Source: Strongylocentrotus droebachiensis | Taxonomy: Eukaryota; Echinodermata; Echinoidea; Camarodonta; Strongylocentrotidae | DNA length: 64,000 nt | NCBI GenBank assembly: GCA_035222895.1 | Contig: JAVYIG010000416.1 | Span: 487,001 to 551,000 of the forward strand | Direction: 5' to 3' | Shown: positions 38,063 to 51,940 of the stretch, one piece after another | Numbering within the stretch: the first letter of the stretch is position 1 | Layout: every line of letters begins with the position of its first letter | The notes under the pieces: generated by a model | The model's database searches: none | The model's input: the letters and a program-made list of their open reading frames with translations, nothing else | Told to the model about the DNA's origin: nothing | Program-made: the position numbers and the translations under genes

Positions 38063-40046
38063 ACTAGACTTTAATTCGTCACTTAGACGAATTAGGTGAT
38101 ACGTATGATAATGGTTTACATAACGAATAATGCATTACACAATATATATTATTTTGTAAAATGCTTCTCCCATTTATATGCTTCTCCCATTATGATCTAT
38201 TCATATGTCAAGATTAAATTGTGTCTCCTTGATCATCATGAATCTAGGGAAGATAGATTGAAACAATATATGACCTTTGACCCTGTGCAGTAACCAGTTA
38301 CACATTTGACTCTTATTTACATCATGAAGAACACCTTTTGACGATTTTATCTTATTCAAAGAAATGAAAATGTAATTGATAAATGATTATCATCATTACG
38401 ATAATGATGATCATGATGATAATGATCATGATCATGAGCGCAATCATGACATCTTATTGAAAAAATGAGGAGTGATTTAGATAGCATATAGTCTCAGCTA
38501 CAACATACTCAAAAATCAACAAAATCCAAGCAGAAATAACGGCGATATTGCTCGCAAAAGACAGGAATGTAGACTCCAGATTTGAGAAAAAGTCATCTCC
38601 CATAGGGATTACACGCAAAAAGTAATGGATTAAGTGAAAATAGGGTAATAATAAAGTAAAAAGGGTTGTTTATGACATTATTTGCGATTCTACGTGTTTA
38701 AATAATCAAAGGAGATGGTACAGTGAAGGTCAAAAGGAAAAAAAAAGTGAAGAAAAAAAATGTTGGAGACACCCGGACTCGAACCAGGGATCTCGAGGTT
38801 AGAAGTCAAGTGCGTTACCGATATACCAAAACATCTCCCATAGCGATTACACGTAAACGGGAAATGGAATTCTGAAATCCTACTTTGCAAGTGAAATATT
38901 GGCATGAACCCGGCATCTAATCGAAAAATAAAGGGCACACTTGTGATAGCTCATTGTCTCAGCTACAACATATCCGAAGCTCAGCGAAAACGAAGCTAAA
39001 ACAACGGAGATTTTGCTCGCGAAAGACAGAAGTGTAGAATCCAGTTTTGAGAAAAAGTCATGTCCCATAGAGAATACACGCAAAATGTGAAAAATTGACA
39101 TGCCTCCTTCAATCGCAAAAATACACCATGATAATTTTGTCAAAAATAAAAGTTGTGGATACTGCATTTGTAGAAAATTGTCTCAGCTAAAACATATCAA
39201 AATTTGAAAGAAAATTGATTGATATTTACAGAGATACAATCAATTTTCCAAAAATATGCTGACGTCATAATATGCAAATTAAAATTTTGAGTTTGGAGGC
39301 CATTATGATGCCTTTATGAGTTAATTGAGGATCAAATGAGACATGAAATCATATCTCCGACTCATAATCTATCCAAATATGAAAAAATATTAGGAGTTTC
39401 TATCTATTCTAAAGAGTTACAATGAATTTGATATAGGCATGTTTTTGCCCATGTATTGTGGATAAAGATAACGCAAATCCGCGCGTGCTGTCAACTTTGA
39501 CGGACGCTCATTGGATTATTAAAAGGTGAGCAAGTTATCAAAATGCTTGAAAAAATGTGCCAAATACGATGACAGAAAAAAATCGGCGATTCTATGTTGC
39601 AAAATGCCAGTACGCGCGAAAATGCGCGCGCATGCGCGTGTGCGTAATTTTTTTATCAAATGCTCCATATGGCCTGAAACGTATGTAAAAAAAATTTGGG
39701 ATGATTTAGAGCATTTTAAATTTTTGCGCGCGCGTAAACGCACGGACGAACGCGCACGCGCAAATTTGCACACGTTTATTGACTTGAAATTGACCGGACG
39801 GATATTGATCTTAATCATGGTAAATATAAATGAAAAATTTCTTTCCGTTATGAAGATATGATCATAAGTTGATTTTCACAAAATGGCGCCTGGATGACGT
39901 CACGATAATTTTGAGTCTTTGAAAAGTCACGCAGTTCTAAGTTAGACAAACATCTATCATCATTGAAAGATTCATGACAATGGCTTTATTCAGTCTTGAG
40001 ATATCCTGCGAACAAATTCGAGGAAGAATAAATAATAATAATAATA
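38063..40046. repeat. Duplicated block of 2.0 kb (copy at 47148-49131)
   Basis: Near-identical at an offset of 9,085 bp. It begins at ACTAGAC and stops inside the AATAATAATAAT tract, so exactly one unit body was copied without its 3' modules. Confidence 0.8.
38765..38838 (-). tRNA. tRNA-like sequence (copy 9)
   Basis: As copy 1. Confidence 0.45.
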
Positions 40047-40053
40047 ATAAATA

Positions 40054-40277
40054 AATAAAAATCTTGACGAAATCAAAAGGTGATACGTAGACTTCGTTAC
40101 GTATCACCTAATAATAAATAATAAATAAATAATAAAAATCTTGACGAAATCAAAAGGTGATACGTAGACTTCGTTACGTATCACCTAATAATACAAATCT
40201 TGACGAAATCAATAGGTGATACGTAGACTTCGTTACGTATCACCTAATGATACGTATACTTCGTACACATCACCTAA
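40054..40277 (+). repeat. Cluster of three family A 3' modules plus a decayed fourth
   Basis: Modules at about 40060-40111, 40138-40187 and 40197-40246, then a shortened copy (TGATACGTATACTTCG then TACACATCACCTAA). Spacers are TAATAAATA-type. Confidence 0.85.
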
Positions 40278-40829
40278 TGATTCCTTCAAAATTTGCAATT
40301 TCAACTTTCGATTGAAATTTGCGATATGATCCCAACATCTGATCGAAAAACAAAGTACACCTTTTTCATAGCCCATGGTCTCAGCTATAACATACCCCAA
40401 TTTGGGAGAAAACAGAGCACACATAAGATAGATAGTGCTCATAGATGAATGCCATGTAGATTCGTGATGTGAACGAAATTCACCTTCCATAGACAATTTT
40501 GAGCAATTTAAAATTTTACGCGCGCATTAACGCGCGCGCCTACGCGTACGCGCATTTTTGCGCGCATTTATTGACCTCAAATTGACCCGACGGATATTGA
40601 TCTTAATCTTGATAAATATGAATGTAAAATTACTTTCCGTTATGAAGATATGATCACAAGTTGATTTTTACAAAATGGCGCCTGGATGACGTCACGATGA
40701 CTTTGAGTCTTTGAAAAGTCACGCAGTTCTAAGTTAGACTAAGATCTATCATCATTGGAATTTTCATGACAATGGCTTTATTCAGTCTTGAGATATCCTG
40801 CGAACAAATTCGAGGAAGAATAATAATAA
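40278..40829 (+). mobile_element. Type III unit with internal deletion
   Basis: TGATTCC start, but the body jumps from CACCTTCCATAGAC to AATTTTGAGCAATTT. That removes about 640 bp, including the CRE/octamer region and first CG block seen in the unit at 20781. No 3' module. Confidence 0.65.
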
Positions 40830-42214
40830 ACTAGAAATTTAAATCGTCATGGTGACGAATTAGGTGGTCTGTTTTCAATTTTATGATCATTGAAAAGTAA
40901 AAAAAGTAAAAAAAAATGAAGAAAAAAAATTGTTGGAGACGCCCGGACTCGAACCAGGGACCTCGAGGTCGGAAGTCCAGTGCGTTACCGATATACCGAA
41001 ACATTTCCCATAGAGAATACACGTAAACGAAAAAAATGGAATTCTCAAATCCCTCTTTGCAAGTGAGATATGAGCATGATCCCGGCATCTGATCGAAAAA
41101 TAAAGGGCACACTTGTGATAGCTTATTGTCTAAGCTACAACATACTCGAATCTCAGCGTAAACAAAGCTAAAACAACGGAGTTATTGCTCGCGAAAGACG
41201 AAAATGTAGAATCCAGTTTTGAGAAAAAGTCATGTCCCATAGAGAATACACGCAAAATGTGAAAAATTGACATGCCTCCTTTAATCGCAAAAATACACCA
41301 TGATACTTTTGTCAAAAATAAAAATTGTGAATACTGCATTTGTAGAAAATTGTCTCAGCTAAAACATATCAAAATTTAAAAGAAAATTGATCGATATTTA
41401 CAGAGATACAATCAATTTTTCCAAAAATATGCTGACGTCATAATATGCAAATTGAAATTTTGAGTTTGGAGGCCATTATGATGACGTCATAAGTTAATTG
41501 AGGATCAAATGAGACATGAAATCATATTTCCGACTCATAATCTATCTAAATATGAAAAAATATTAGGAGTTTCTATCTATTATAAAGAGTTACAATGAAT
41601 TTTATATAGGCATGTTTTTGCCCATGTATTGTGGATAAAGATAACGCAAATCCGCGCGTGCTGTCAACTTTGACGGACGCTCATTGCGTTAATAAAAGGT
41701 GAACAAATTATAAAAATGATTGGAAAAATGTACCAAATACGATGACAGAAAAAAATCGGCGATTCTATGTTGCAAAATGCCAGTACGCGCGAAAATCCGC
41801 GCGCATGGGCGTGTGCGTAATTTTTTTATCAAATGCTCCATATGGCCTGAAACGTATGCAAAAAAAATTTGGGATGATTTTGAGCATTTTAAAAAAAATT
41901 TCGCGCGCGTAAACGCGCGGACAAAAGCGTACGCGCATTTTTGCGCGCATTTTTTGACCTGAAATTGACCAGACGGATATTGATCATATTCATGATAAAT
42001 ATGAATGAAAAATTACTATCCGTTATGAAGATATGATCATTAGTTGATTTTCACAAAATGGCGCCTGGATGACGTCACGATAATTTTGAGTCTTTGAAAA
42101 GTCACGCAGTTCTAAGTTAGACTAAGATCTTTCATCGTTGAAAGTTTCATGACAATGGCTTAATTCAGTCTTGAGATATCCTGCGAACAAAATCGAGGAA
42201 GAATAATAAAAAAA
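40830..42214 (+). mobile_element. Type IV unit (start ACTAGAAATTTAAATCG)
   Basis: The 5' hairpin is TCGTCA, loop TGG, TGACGA, followed by AGGTGGTCTG. This mixes a family A-like hairpin arm with the sequence seen as the left arm of family B 3' hairpins. It carries a tRNA-like segment right after the start (40935), and the rest follows the long family A body. Confidence 0.65.
40935..41008 (-). tRNA. tRNA-like sequence (copy 10, type IV form)
   Basis: Minus strand begins GGAAATG and ends CGTCTCC. TTCC lies at the expected anticodon within CACTGGACTTCCGACC, a form with slightly more potential pairing than the others. T arm intact. Possibly closest to the ancestral tRNA. Confidence 0.5.
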
Positions 42215-43469
42215 ACTAGATTTGTAATACTTGTTTGGAACAAGTATAGGTGGGCTGGTCGAACTAAAATTTGAGACAAAATAAAGGGTACATTTGAGAT
42301 AGCTTATTGTCTCAGCTACAACATACTTGAAGTTCAGCGTAAACAAAGCTAAACGACAGAGATATTGCTCGCGAAAGAATCCAGTTTTGAGAAAAACTCA
42401 TGTCCCATAGAGAATACACGCAAAATGTGAAAAATTGACATGCCTTTTTTAATAGCGAAAATACGCCCTGATGCCTTTGTCAAAATGAAAATTTGGGCCA
42501 TTTTTATTTGTAGAAAATTGTCTCAGCTAAAACATATCAAAATTTTGAAGAAAATCGATCAATATTTACAGAGAAACAATCAATTTTCCGTAAATATGCT
42601 GACGTCATAATATGCAAATTGAAATTTTGAGTTTGGAGGCCATTATGATGACGTAATGAGTTCATTGAGGGTCAAATGAGACATGAAATCATATCTCCAA
42701 TTCATACTGTATCAAAATATGACCCAAAAATTGGGGTCACCTTGCATCCTAAAGGGCTACAATGGATCTTGTATAGGCATGTTTTTGCCCATATATGCTA
42801 TGTATTACAAAAGCTCGCGCACACGGAAATTTATGTTAAACGGTCGATCATTCCATTATTAATAGTCATAAAGAGACAAGCATGGTATCAATTTGTTTGT
42901 AAAAATATGTGGAATATTATGAAAGAAAAAAAATGGCGATTCTATGTTGTGTAATAGTTTTACGCGCGAAAACGCGCGCGCCGCACGCATGCGCGTGTGT
43001 GTGGGCGTTTTTTTATAAAATGCTTAGAATGGCCTAAAACGTATGCAAAATGATTTTGAGACGATTTTGAGCATTTTAAATTTTTGCGCGCGCATTTACG
43101 CGCGGACGTACGCGCACGTGCGCGTTTTTTTACCTGAAATTGACCGGACCGATATTGACCTTGATCGTGCAAACTATGAATAAGAAATTACTTTCCGTTA
43201 TGAAGATATGATCATAAGTTAAAATTCACAAAATGGCGCCTAGATGACGTAATCAGTCAAGGTCAAGCTTGAAAACGTTATTTTGATTTATTTATATGCC
43301 TATACATATGTGTGCCAAATTTCAAGGCATTTGATTGAGCCATTTTCAAGTTATCTTGCTAACAAAAAAGTGGTTAGAAATAAGAAAAATATTTAATAAT
43401 AATAAATAAATAATAAAGGCAATTCTAACGAAATTATAAGGTGGTCTGTACGTTATACAGCCCACCTGA
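42215..43469 (+). mobile_element. Family B unit B9, copy of B6 with 3' module
   Basis: Body nearly identical to 27451-28634, but here it continues into a TAA tract and a variant family B 3' module (43415-43469). Confidence 0.8.
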
Positions 43470-43527
43470 TAATAAAAATCTTGACGAAATCAATAGGTGA
43501 TACGTAGACTTCGTTACGTATCATCTA
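43470..43527 (+). repeat. Orphan family A 3' module
   Basis: Family A module (43478-43527) with the same CATCT mismatch as at 31181, following a family B end. Confidence 0.8.
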
Positions 43528-45559
43528 ACTAGACTTTAATTCGTCACTTAGACGAATTAGGTGATACGTATGATAATGGTTTACATAACGAATAATGCAT
43601 TACACGATATATATTGTTTTGTAAAATGCTTCTCTCATTTATATGCTTCTCCCATTATGAACTATTCAGATGCCAAGATTAAATTGTGTCTCCTTGATCA
43701 TCATGGATCTAGGGAAGATAGATCGAAACAATATATGACCTTTGACCCTGTGCAGTAACCAGTTACACATTTGACTCTAATTTACATCATGAAGAACACC
43801 TTTTGACGATTTTATCTTATTCAAAGAAATGAAAATGTAATTGATAAATGATTATCATCATTATGATAATGATGATCATGATGATCATGATCATGATCAT
43901 GAGCGCGATCATGACATCTTATTGAAAAAATGAGGGTTGATTTAGATAGCATATAGTCTCAGCTACAACATACTCAAAAATCAACAAAATCCAAGCAGAA
44001 GTAACGGCGATATTGCTCGCAAAAGACAGGAATGTAGACTCCACATTTGAGAAAAAGTCATCTCCCATAGGGATTACACGCAAAAAGTAATGGATTAAGT
44101 GAAAATAGGGTAATAATAAAGTAAAAAGGGTTATTTATGACATTATTTGCGATTCTACGTGTTTAAATAATCAAAGGAGATGGTACAGTGAAGGTCAAAA
44201 GGAAAAAAAAAGTGAAGCAAAAAATTGTTGGAGACACCCGGACTCGAACCAGGGATCTCGAGGTTGGAAGTCAAGTGCGTTACCGATATACCAAAACATC
44301 TCCCATAGCGATTACACGTAAACGGGAAATGGAATTCTGAAATCCTACTTTGCAAGTGAAATATGAGCATGATCCCGGCATCTAATCGAAAAATAAAGGG
44401 CACACTTGTGATAGCTCATTGTCTCAGCTACAACATATTCGAAGCTCAGCGAAAACGAAGCTAAAACAACGGAGATTTTGCTCGCGAAAGACAGGAGTGT
44501 AGAATCCAGTTTTGAGAAAAAGTCATGTCCCATAGAGAATACACGCAAAATGTGAAAAATTGACATGCCTCCTTTAATCGCAAAAATACACCATGATACT
44601 TTTGTAAAAAATAAAAATTGTGAATACTGCATTTGTAGAAAATTGTCGCAGCTAGAACATATCAAAATTTAAAAGAAAATTGATCGATATTTACAGAGAT
44701 ACAATCAATTTTCCAAAAATATGCTGACGTCATAATATGCAAATTGAAATTTTGAGTTTGGAGGCCATTATGATGACGTCATAAGTTAATTGAGGATCAA
44801 ATGAGACATGAAATCATATCTCCGACTCATAATCTATCCAAATATGAAAAAATATTAGGAGTTTCTATCTATTATAAAGAGTTACAATTAATTTTATATA
44901 GGCATGTTTTTGCCAATGTATTGTGGATAAAGATAACGCAAATCCGCGCGTGCTGTCAACTTTGACGGACGCTCATTGCGTTAATAAAAGGTGAACAAAT
45001 TATCAAAATGCTTGGAAAAATGTACCAAATATGATGACAGAAAAAAATCGGCGATTCTATGTTGCAAAATGCCAGTACGCGCGAAAACGCGCGCGCATGG
45101 GCGTGTGCGTAATTTTTTTATTAAATGCTCCATATGGCCTGAAACGTATGCAAAAAAAATTTGGGATGATTTAGAGCATTTTAAATTTTTGCGCGCGCGT
45201 AAACGCGCGGACGAGCGCGCAAGCGCGCATTTACGGACGTTTATTGACCTGAAAGTGACCGGACGGATATTGATCTTAATCGTGATAATTATGAATGAGA
45301 AATACATTTCCGTTATGAAGATATGGTCATAAGTTGATTTTCACAAAATGGCGCCTGGATGACGTCACGATAATTTTGATTCTCTGAAATTTCACGCAGT
45401 TCTAAGTTAGACCAAGATCTATCATCTTGGCAAGTTTCATGATAAGGGCTTTATTCAGTCTTGAGATATCCTGCGAACAAATTCGAGGAAGAATAAATAA
45501 TCAATAAAAATCTTGACGAAATCAATAGGTGATACGTAGACTTCGTTACGTATCACCTA
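43528..45559 (+). mobile_element. Family A unit A14, copy of A10
   Basis: Colinear with 31182-33213 at offset 12,346; complete with a 3' module. Confidence 0.8.
44230..44303 (-). tRNA. tRNA-like sequence (copy 11)
   Basis: Duplicate of the copy at 31884. Confidence 0.5.
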
Positions 45560-47147
45560 ACTAGACTTTAATTCGTCACTTTGACGAATTAGGTGATACG
45601 TAATTATGCTCATGTATAACATAATGAAGAACGCATTTTCACGATTTCATCTTTCGTTATAAAATACTACTCCCATTTTGATCTATCCATGAGTCAAGTT
45701 TCAACTGTAGGGCAGAGGGAGACAGACCAAGAAAATAAGAGGGAGGCAAGGCAAGAGAGAGAGAGAGAGGGAGGGAGAGGGTGAAAGAGAAGAGAGATAG
45801 ATAGATGCAGAGACAGACCAAAAAAGGAGAGGGGCAGAACATGAGAGGAGAAGTAAAAGAGCAAGAGAGAGGAGAGAGAGAGAGATGCAATTGAGAACAA
45901 TGCCTTCCAGATGACCATGATTAAAAGTGGTATAGCGCCCCCTTCAGGTATCCGATTGAGGATTGTTATATATGATAATTGACATGTCACCTATGATTGA
46001 ATTTTTGACTATGATAACGTCATGATAATGTTAGATAGTCTACATGAATCTTGTGGAAACTTGTCTCAGCTACAGCATACTCAAAAATCAACAAAATCCA
46101 AGCAGAAACATCGGCGATATTGCTCAAAACACAGGAATGTAGAATCCACTTTTGAGAAAAAAGTCATGTCCCATAGAGAATGCACGCAAAATGTAAAAAA
46201 TTGACATGCCTCAATTAATTGCAAGATTACGCCATGATGCTTTTGTCAAAATGAAAAATTGTGGACCTTGCATTTGTAGAAAATTGTCTCAGCTAGAACA
46301 TATCAAAATTTGAAACAAAATCAATCAATATTTACAGAGATACAATCAGTTTTCCAAAAATATGCTTACGTCATAATGTGCAAATTAAAATTTTGAGTTC
46401 GGAGGCCATTATGATGACGTCATGATTTAATTGAGGGTCAAATGAGACATGAAATCATATCTCCGACTCATAATCTATCTAAATATGAAAAAAATATTGG
46501 GAGTTCCTATCTATTCTAAAGAGTTAAAATGAATTTTGTATATGCATGATTTTGCCCATATATTGTGGATAAAGATAACGCAGATCCGCGCGCGCTGTCA
46601 ACTTTGGCGGACGCTCATTGTGTTATTAAAAGATGAACAAGTTATCAAAATGCTTGGAAAAATGTGCCAAATATGATGATAAAGAAAATTCGGCGATTCT
46701 ATGTTGCAAAATGCTAGTACGCGCAAAACACGCGCGCGCATGCGCATGAGCGCGATTTTTTATCAAATGCTCTATATGGCCTGAAACGTATGCAAAAAAA
46801 ATTTAGGATGATTTAGAGCATTTTAAATTTTTGCGCGCGCGTAAACGCGCGGACGAGCGCGCACGCGCGCATTTGCGCACGTTTTTTGACCTTAAATTGA
46901 CCGGACGGATATTGATCTTAATCGTGATAATTATGAATGAGAAATACTTTTCCGTTATGAAGATATGATCATTAGTTGATTTTCACAAAATGGCGCCTGG
47001 ATGACGTCACGATAATTTTGAGTCTTTGAAAAGTCACGCAGTTCTAAGTTAGACTAAGATCTATCATTATTAAAAGATTCATAACAATGGCTTCATTCAG
47101 TCTTGAGATATCCTGCGAACAAATTCGAGGAAGAATAATAATAAATA
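45560..47147 (+). mobile_element. Family A unit A15, third copy of the 1588-bp unit
   Basis: Same as 33214-34801, and close to 8264-9851. No 3' module. Confidence 0.8.
45743..45886. repeat. GA-rich simple repeat in unit A15
   Basis: Third copy of the purine tract, of the same length. Confidence 0.85.
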
Positions 47148-49131
47148 ACTAGACTTTAATTCGTCACTTAGACGAATTAGGTGATACGTATGATAATGGT
47201 TTACATAACGAATAATGCATTACACAATATATATTATTTTGTAAAATGCTTCTCCCATTTATATGCTTCTCCCATTATGATCTATTCATATGTCAAGATT
47301 AAATTGTGTCTCCTTGATCATCATGAATCTAGGGAAGATAGATTGAAACAATATATGACCTTTGACCCTGTGCAGTAACCAGTTACACATTTGACTCTTA
47401 TTTACATCATGAAGAACACCTTTTGACGATTTTATCTTATTCAAAGAAATGAAAATGTAATTGATAAATGATTATCATCATTACGATAATGATGATCATG
47501 ATGATAATGATCATGATCATGAGCGCAATCATGACATCTTATTGAAAAAATGAGGGTTGATTTAGATAGCATATAGTCTCAGCTACAACATACTCAAAAA
47601 TCAACAAAATCCAAGCAGAAATAACGGCGATATTGCTCGCAAAAGACAGGAATGTAGACTCCAGATTTGAGAAAAAGTCATCTCCCATAGGGATTACACG
47701 CAAAAAGTAATGGATTAAGTGAAAATAGGGTAATAATAAAGTAAAAAGGGTTGTTTATGACATTATTTGCGATTCTACGTGTTTAAATAATCAAAGGAGA
47801 TGGTACAGTGAAGGTCAAAAGGAAAAAAAAAGTGAAGAAAAAAAATGTTGGAGACACCCGGACTCGAACCAGGGATCTCGAGGTTAGAAGTCAAGTGCGT
47901 TACCGATATACCAAAACATCTCCCATAGCGATTACACGTAAACGGGAAATGGAATTCTGAAATCCTACTTTGCAAGTGAAATATTGGCATGAACCCGGCA
48001 TCTAATCGAAAAATAAAGGGCACACTTGTGATAGCTCATTGTCTCAGCTACAACATATCCGAAGCTCAGCGAAAACGAAGCTAAAACAACGGAGATTTTG
48101 CTCGCGAAAGACAGAAGTGTAGAATCCAGTTTTGAGAAAAAGTCATGTCCCATAGAGAATACACGCAAAATGTGAAAAATTGACATGCCTCCTTCAATCG
48201 CAAAAATACACCATGATAATTTTGTCAAAAATAAAAGTTGTGGATACTGCATTTGTAGAAAATTGTCTCAGCTAAAACATATCAAAATTTGAAAGAAAAT
48301 TGATTGATATTTACAGAGATACAATCAATTTTCCAAAAATATGCTGACGTCATAATATGCAAATTAAAATTTTGAGTTTGGAGGCCATTATGATGCCTTT
48401 ATGAGTTAATTGAGGATCAAATGAGACATGAAATCATATCTCCGACTCATAATCTATCCAAATATGAAAAAATATTAGGAGTTTCTATCTATTCTAAAGA
48501 GTTACAATGAATTTGATATAGGCATGTTTTTGCCCATGTATTGTGGATAAAGATAACGCAAATCCGCGCGTGCTGTCAACTTTGACGGACGCTCATTGGA
48601 TTATTAAAAGGTGAGCAAGTTATCAAAATGCTTGAAAAAATGTGCCAAATACGATGACAGAAAAAAATCGGCGATTCTATGTTGCAAAATGCCAGTACGC
48701 GCGAAAATGCGCGCGCATGCGCGTGTGCGTAATTTTTTTATCAAATGCTCCATATGGCCTGAAACGTATGTAAAAAAAATTTGGGATGATTTAGAGCATT
48801 TTAAATTTTTGCGCGCGCGTAAACGCACGGACGAACGCGCACGCGCAAATTTGCACACGTTTATTGACTTGAAATTGACCGGACGGATATTGATCTTAAT
48901 CATGGTAAATATAAATGAAAAATTTCTTTCCGTTATGAAGATATGATCATAAGTTGATTTTCACAAAATGGCGCCTGGATGACGTCACGATAATTTTGAG
49001 TCTTTGAAAAGTCACGCAGTTCTAAGTTAGACAAACATCTATCATCATTGAAAGATTCATGACAATGGCTTTATTCAGTCTTGAGATATCCTGCGAACAA
49101 ATTCGAGGAAGAATAAATAATAATAATAATA
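47148..49131 (+). mobile_element. Family A unit A16, copy of A13 without 3' modules
   Basis: Matches 38063-40046. The (AAT)n tract runs straight into the next ACTAGAC. Confidence 0.8.
47850..47923 (-). tRNA. tRNA-like sequence (copy 12)
   Basis: Duplicate of the copy at 38765. Confidence 0.45.
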
Positions 49132-49810
49132 ACTAGACTTTAATTCGTCACTTAGACGAATTAGGTGATACGTATGATAATGGTTTACATAACGAAAAAT
49201 GCATTACACGATATATTATTTTGTAAAATGCTTCTCCCATTTATATGCTTCTCCCATTATGATCTATTCATATGTCAAGATTAAATTGTGTCTCATTGAT
49301 CATCATGGATCTAGGGAAGATAGATTGAAACAATATATGACCTTTGACCCTGTGCAGTAACCAGTTACACATTTGACTCTAATTTACATCATGAAGAACA
49401 CCTTTTGACGATTTTATCTTATTCAAAGAAATGAAAGTGTAATTGATAAATGATTATCATCATTATGATAATGATCATGATCATGAGCGCGATCATGACA
49501 TCTTATTGAAAAAATGAGGGTTGATTTAGATAGCATATAGTCTCAGCTACAACATACTCAAAAATCAACAAAATCCAAGCAGAAATATCGACGATATTGC
49601 TCAAAACACAGGAATGTAGACTCCAGATTTGAGAAAAAGTCATCTCCCATAGGGATTACACGCAAAAAGTAATGGATTAAGTGAAAATAGGGTAATAATA
49701 AATTAAATAGGGTTGTTTATGACATTATTTGCGATTCTACGTGTTTAAATAATCAAAGGAGATGGTACAGTGAAGGTCAAAAGGAAAAAAAAGTGAAGAA
49801 AAAAATTGTT

Positions 49811-49884
49811 GGAGACACCCGGACTCGAACCAGGGATCTCGAGGTTGGAAGTCAAGTGCGTTACCGATATACCAAAACATCTCC
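49811..49884 (-). tRNA. tRNA-like sequence (copy 13)
   Basis: TTCC variant; T arm and acceptor ends intact. Confidence 0.5.
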
Positions 49885-51106
49885 CATAGCGATTACACGT
49901 AAACGGGAAATGGAATTCTGAAATCCTACTTTGCAAGTAAAATATGAGCATGATCCCGGCATCTAATCGAAAAATAAAGCACACATTTGTGATAGATTAT
50001 TGTCTCAGCTACAACATATTCGAAGCTCAGCAAAAACTAAGCTAAGACAACGGAGATTTTGCTCGCGAAAGACAGGAGTGTAGAATCCAGTTTTGAGAAA
50101 AAGTCATGTCCCATAGAGAATACACGCAAAATGTAAAAAATTGACATGCCTCCTTTAATCGCAAAAATACGCCATGATGCCTTTGTCAAAATGAAACATT
50201 GTGCACACTACATTTGTAGAAAATTGTCTCAGCTAGAACATATCAAAATTTGATAGAAAATTGATTAATATTTACAGAGATACAATCAATTTTCCAAAAA
50301 TATGCTGACGTCATAATATGCAAATTGAAATTTTGAGTTTGGAGGCCATTATGATGACGTCATGATTTAATTGAGGGTCAAACGAGACATGAAATCATAT
50401 CTCCGACTCATAATCTATCTAAATATGAAGAAAAAAATTGGGAGTTCCTATATATTCTAAAGAGTTACAATGAATTTTGTATAGGCATGATTTTGCCCAT
50501 GTATTGTGGATAAAGATAACGCAGATCAGCGCGCGCTGTCAACTTTGGCGGACGCTCATTGCGTTATTAAAAGATGAACAAGTTATCAAAATGCTTGGAA
50601 AAATGTGCCAAATATGATGATAAAGAAAATTCGGCGATTCTATGTTGCAAAATGCTAGTACGCGCAAAAAATGCGCGCGCATGCCCGTGAGCGCGATTTT
50701 TTATCAAATGCTCTATATGGCCTGAAACGTATGCAAAAAAAATTTGGGATGATTTAGAGCATTTTAAACTTTTGCGCGCGCGTAAACGCGCGGACGAGCG
50801 CGCACGCGCGCATTTGCGCACGTTTTTTGACCTGAAATTGACCGGACGGATATTGATCTTAATCGTGATAATTATGAATGAGAAATACTTTTCCGTTATG
50901 AAGATATGATCATTAGTTGATTTTCACAAAATGGCGCCTAGATGACGTCATGATGACTTTGAGTCTTTGAAAAGTCACGCAGTTCTAAGTTAGACTAAGA
51001 TCTATCATCATTGAAAGATTCATAACAATGGTTTCATTCAGTCTTGAGATATCCCGCGAACAAATTCGAGGAAGAATAATAATAATAATAAATAATAAAT
51101 AATAAC

Positions 51107-51388
51107 AATCTTGACGAAATCAATAGGTGATACGTAGACTTCGTTACGTATCACCTAATAAATAAATAAAAATCTTGACGAAATCAAAAGGTGATACGTA
51201 GACTTCGTTACGTATCACCTAATAATAAATAATAAATAAATAATAAAAATCTTGACGAAATCAAAAGGTGATACGTAGACTTCGTTACGTATCACCTAAT
51301 AATACAAATCTTGACGAAATCAATAGGTGATACGTAGACTTCGTTACGTATCACCTAATGATACGTATACTTCGTACACATCACCTAA
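51107..51388 (+). repeat. Cluster of four family A 3' modules plus a decayed fifth
   Basis: Hairpin modules at about 51107-51158, 51171-51222, 51247-51298 and 51307-51357, then a shortened copy. The last three and the shortened one match the cluster at 40054; the first is extra. Confidence 0.85.
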
Positions 51389-51940
51389 TGATTCCTTCAA
51401 AATTTGCAATTTCAACTTTCGATTGAAATTTGCGATATGATCCCAACATCTGATCGAAAAACAAAGTACACCTTTTTCATAGCCCATGGTCTCAGCTATA
51501 ACATACCCCAATTTGGGAGAAAACAGAGCACACATAAGATAGATAGTGCTCATAGATGAATGCCATGTAGATTCGTGATGTGAACGAAATTCACCTTCCA
51601 TAGACAATTTTGAGCAATTTAAAATTTTACGCGCGCATTAACGCGCGCGCCTACGCGTACGCGCATTTTTGCGCGCATTTATTGACCTCAAATTGACCCG
51701 ACGGATATTGATCTTAATCTTGATAAATATGAATGTAAAATTACTTTCCGTTATGAAGATATGATCACAAGTTGATTTTTACAAAATGGCGCCTGGATGA
51801 CGTCACGATGACTTTGAGTCTTTGAAAAGTCACGCAGTTCTAAGTTAGACTAAGATCTATCATCATTGGAATTTTCATGACAATGGCTTTATTCAGTCTT
51901 GAGATATCCTGCGAACAAATTCGAGGAAGAATAATAATAA
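51389..51940 (+). mobile_element. Type III unit with internal deletion, copy of 40278
   Basis: Carries the same deletion joint as the unit at 40278, so the deletion preceded the duplication. Confidence 0.65.

Larger units (their letters stand above)
38063..40277 (+). mobile_element. Family A unit A13 with 3' module cluster
   Basis: Long-subtype unit with tRNA-like segment at 38765. It ends with three intact 3' modules plus a decayed partial one. The part up to 40046 is duplicated at 47148-49131. Confidence 0.8.
40047..41265. repeat. Duplicated block of 1.2 kb (copy at 51158-52376)
   Basis: Offset 11,111 bp. Includes the A-module cluster, the deleted type III unit and the first part of the type IV unit. 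The left limit is in a TAA-rich tract; the right limit is inside the unit body, unlike the other duplicated blocks. Confidence 0.75.
49132..51388 (+). mobile_element. Family A unit A17 with four 3' modules
   Basis: Long-subtype unit with tRNA-like segment at 49811, closed by four intact family A 3' modules and one decayed one. Confidence 0.8.
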
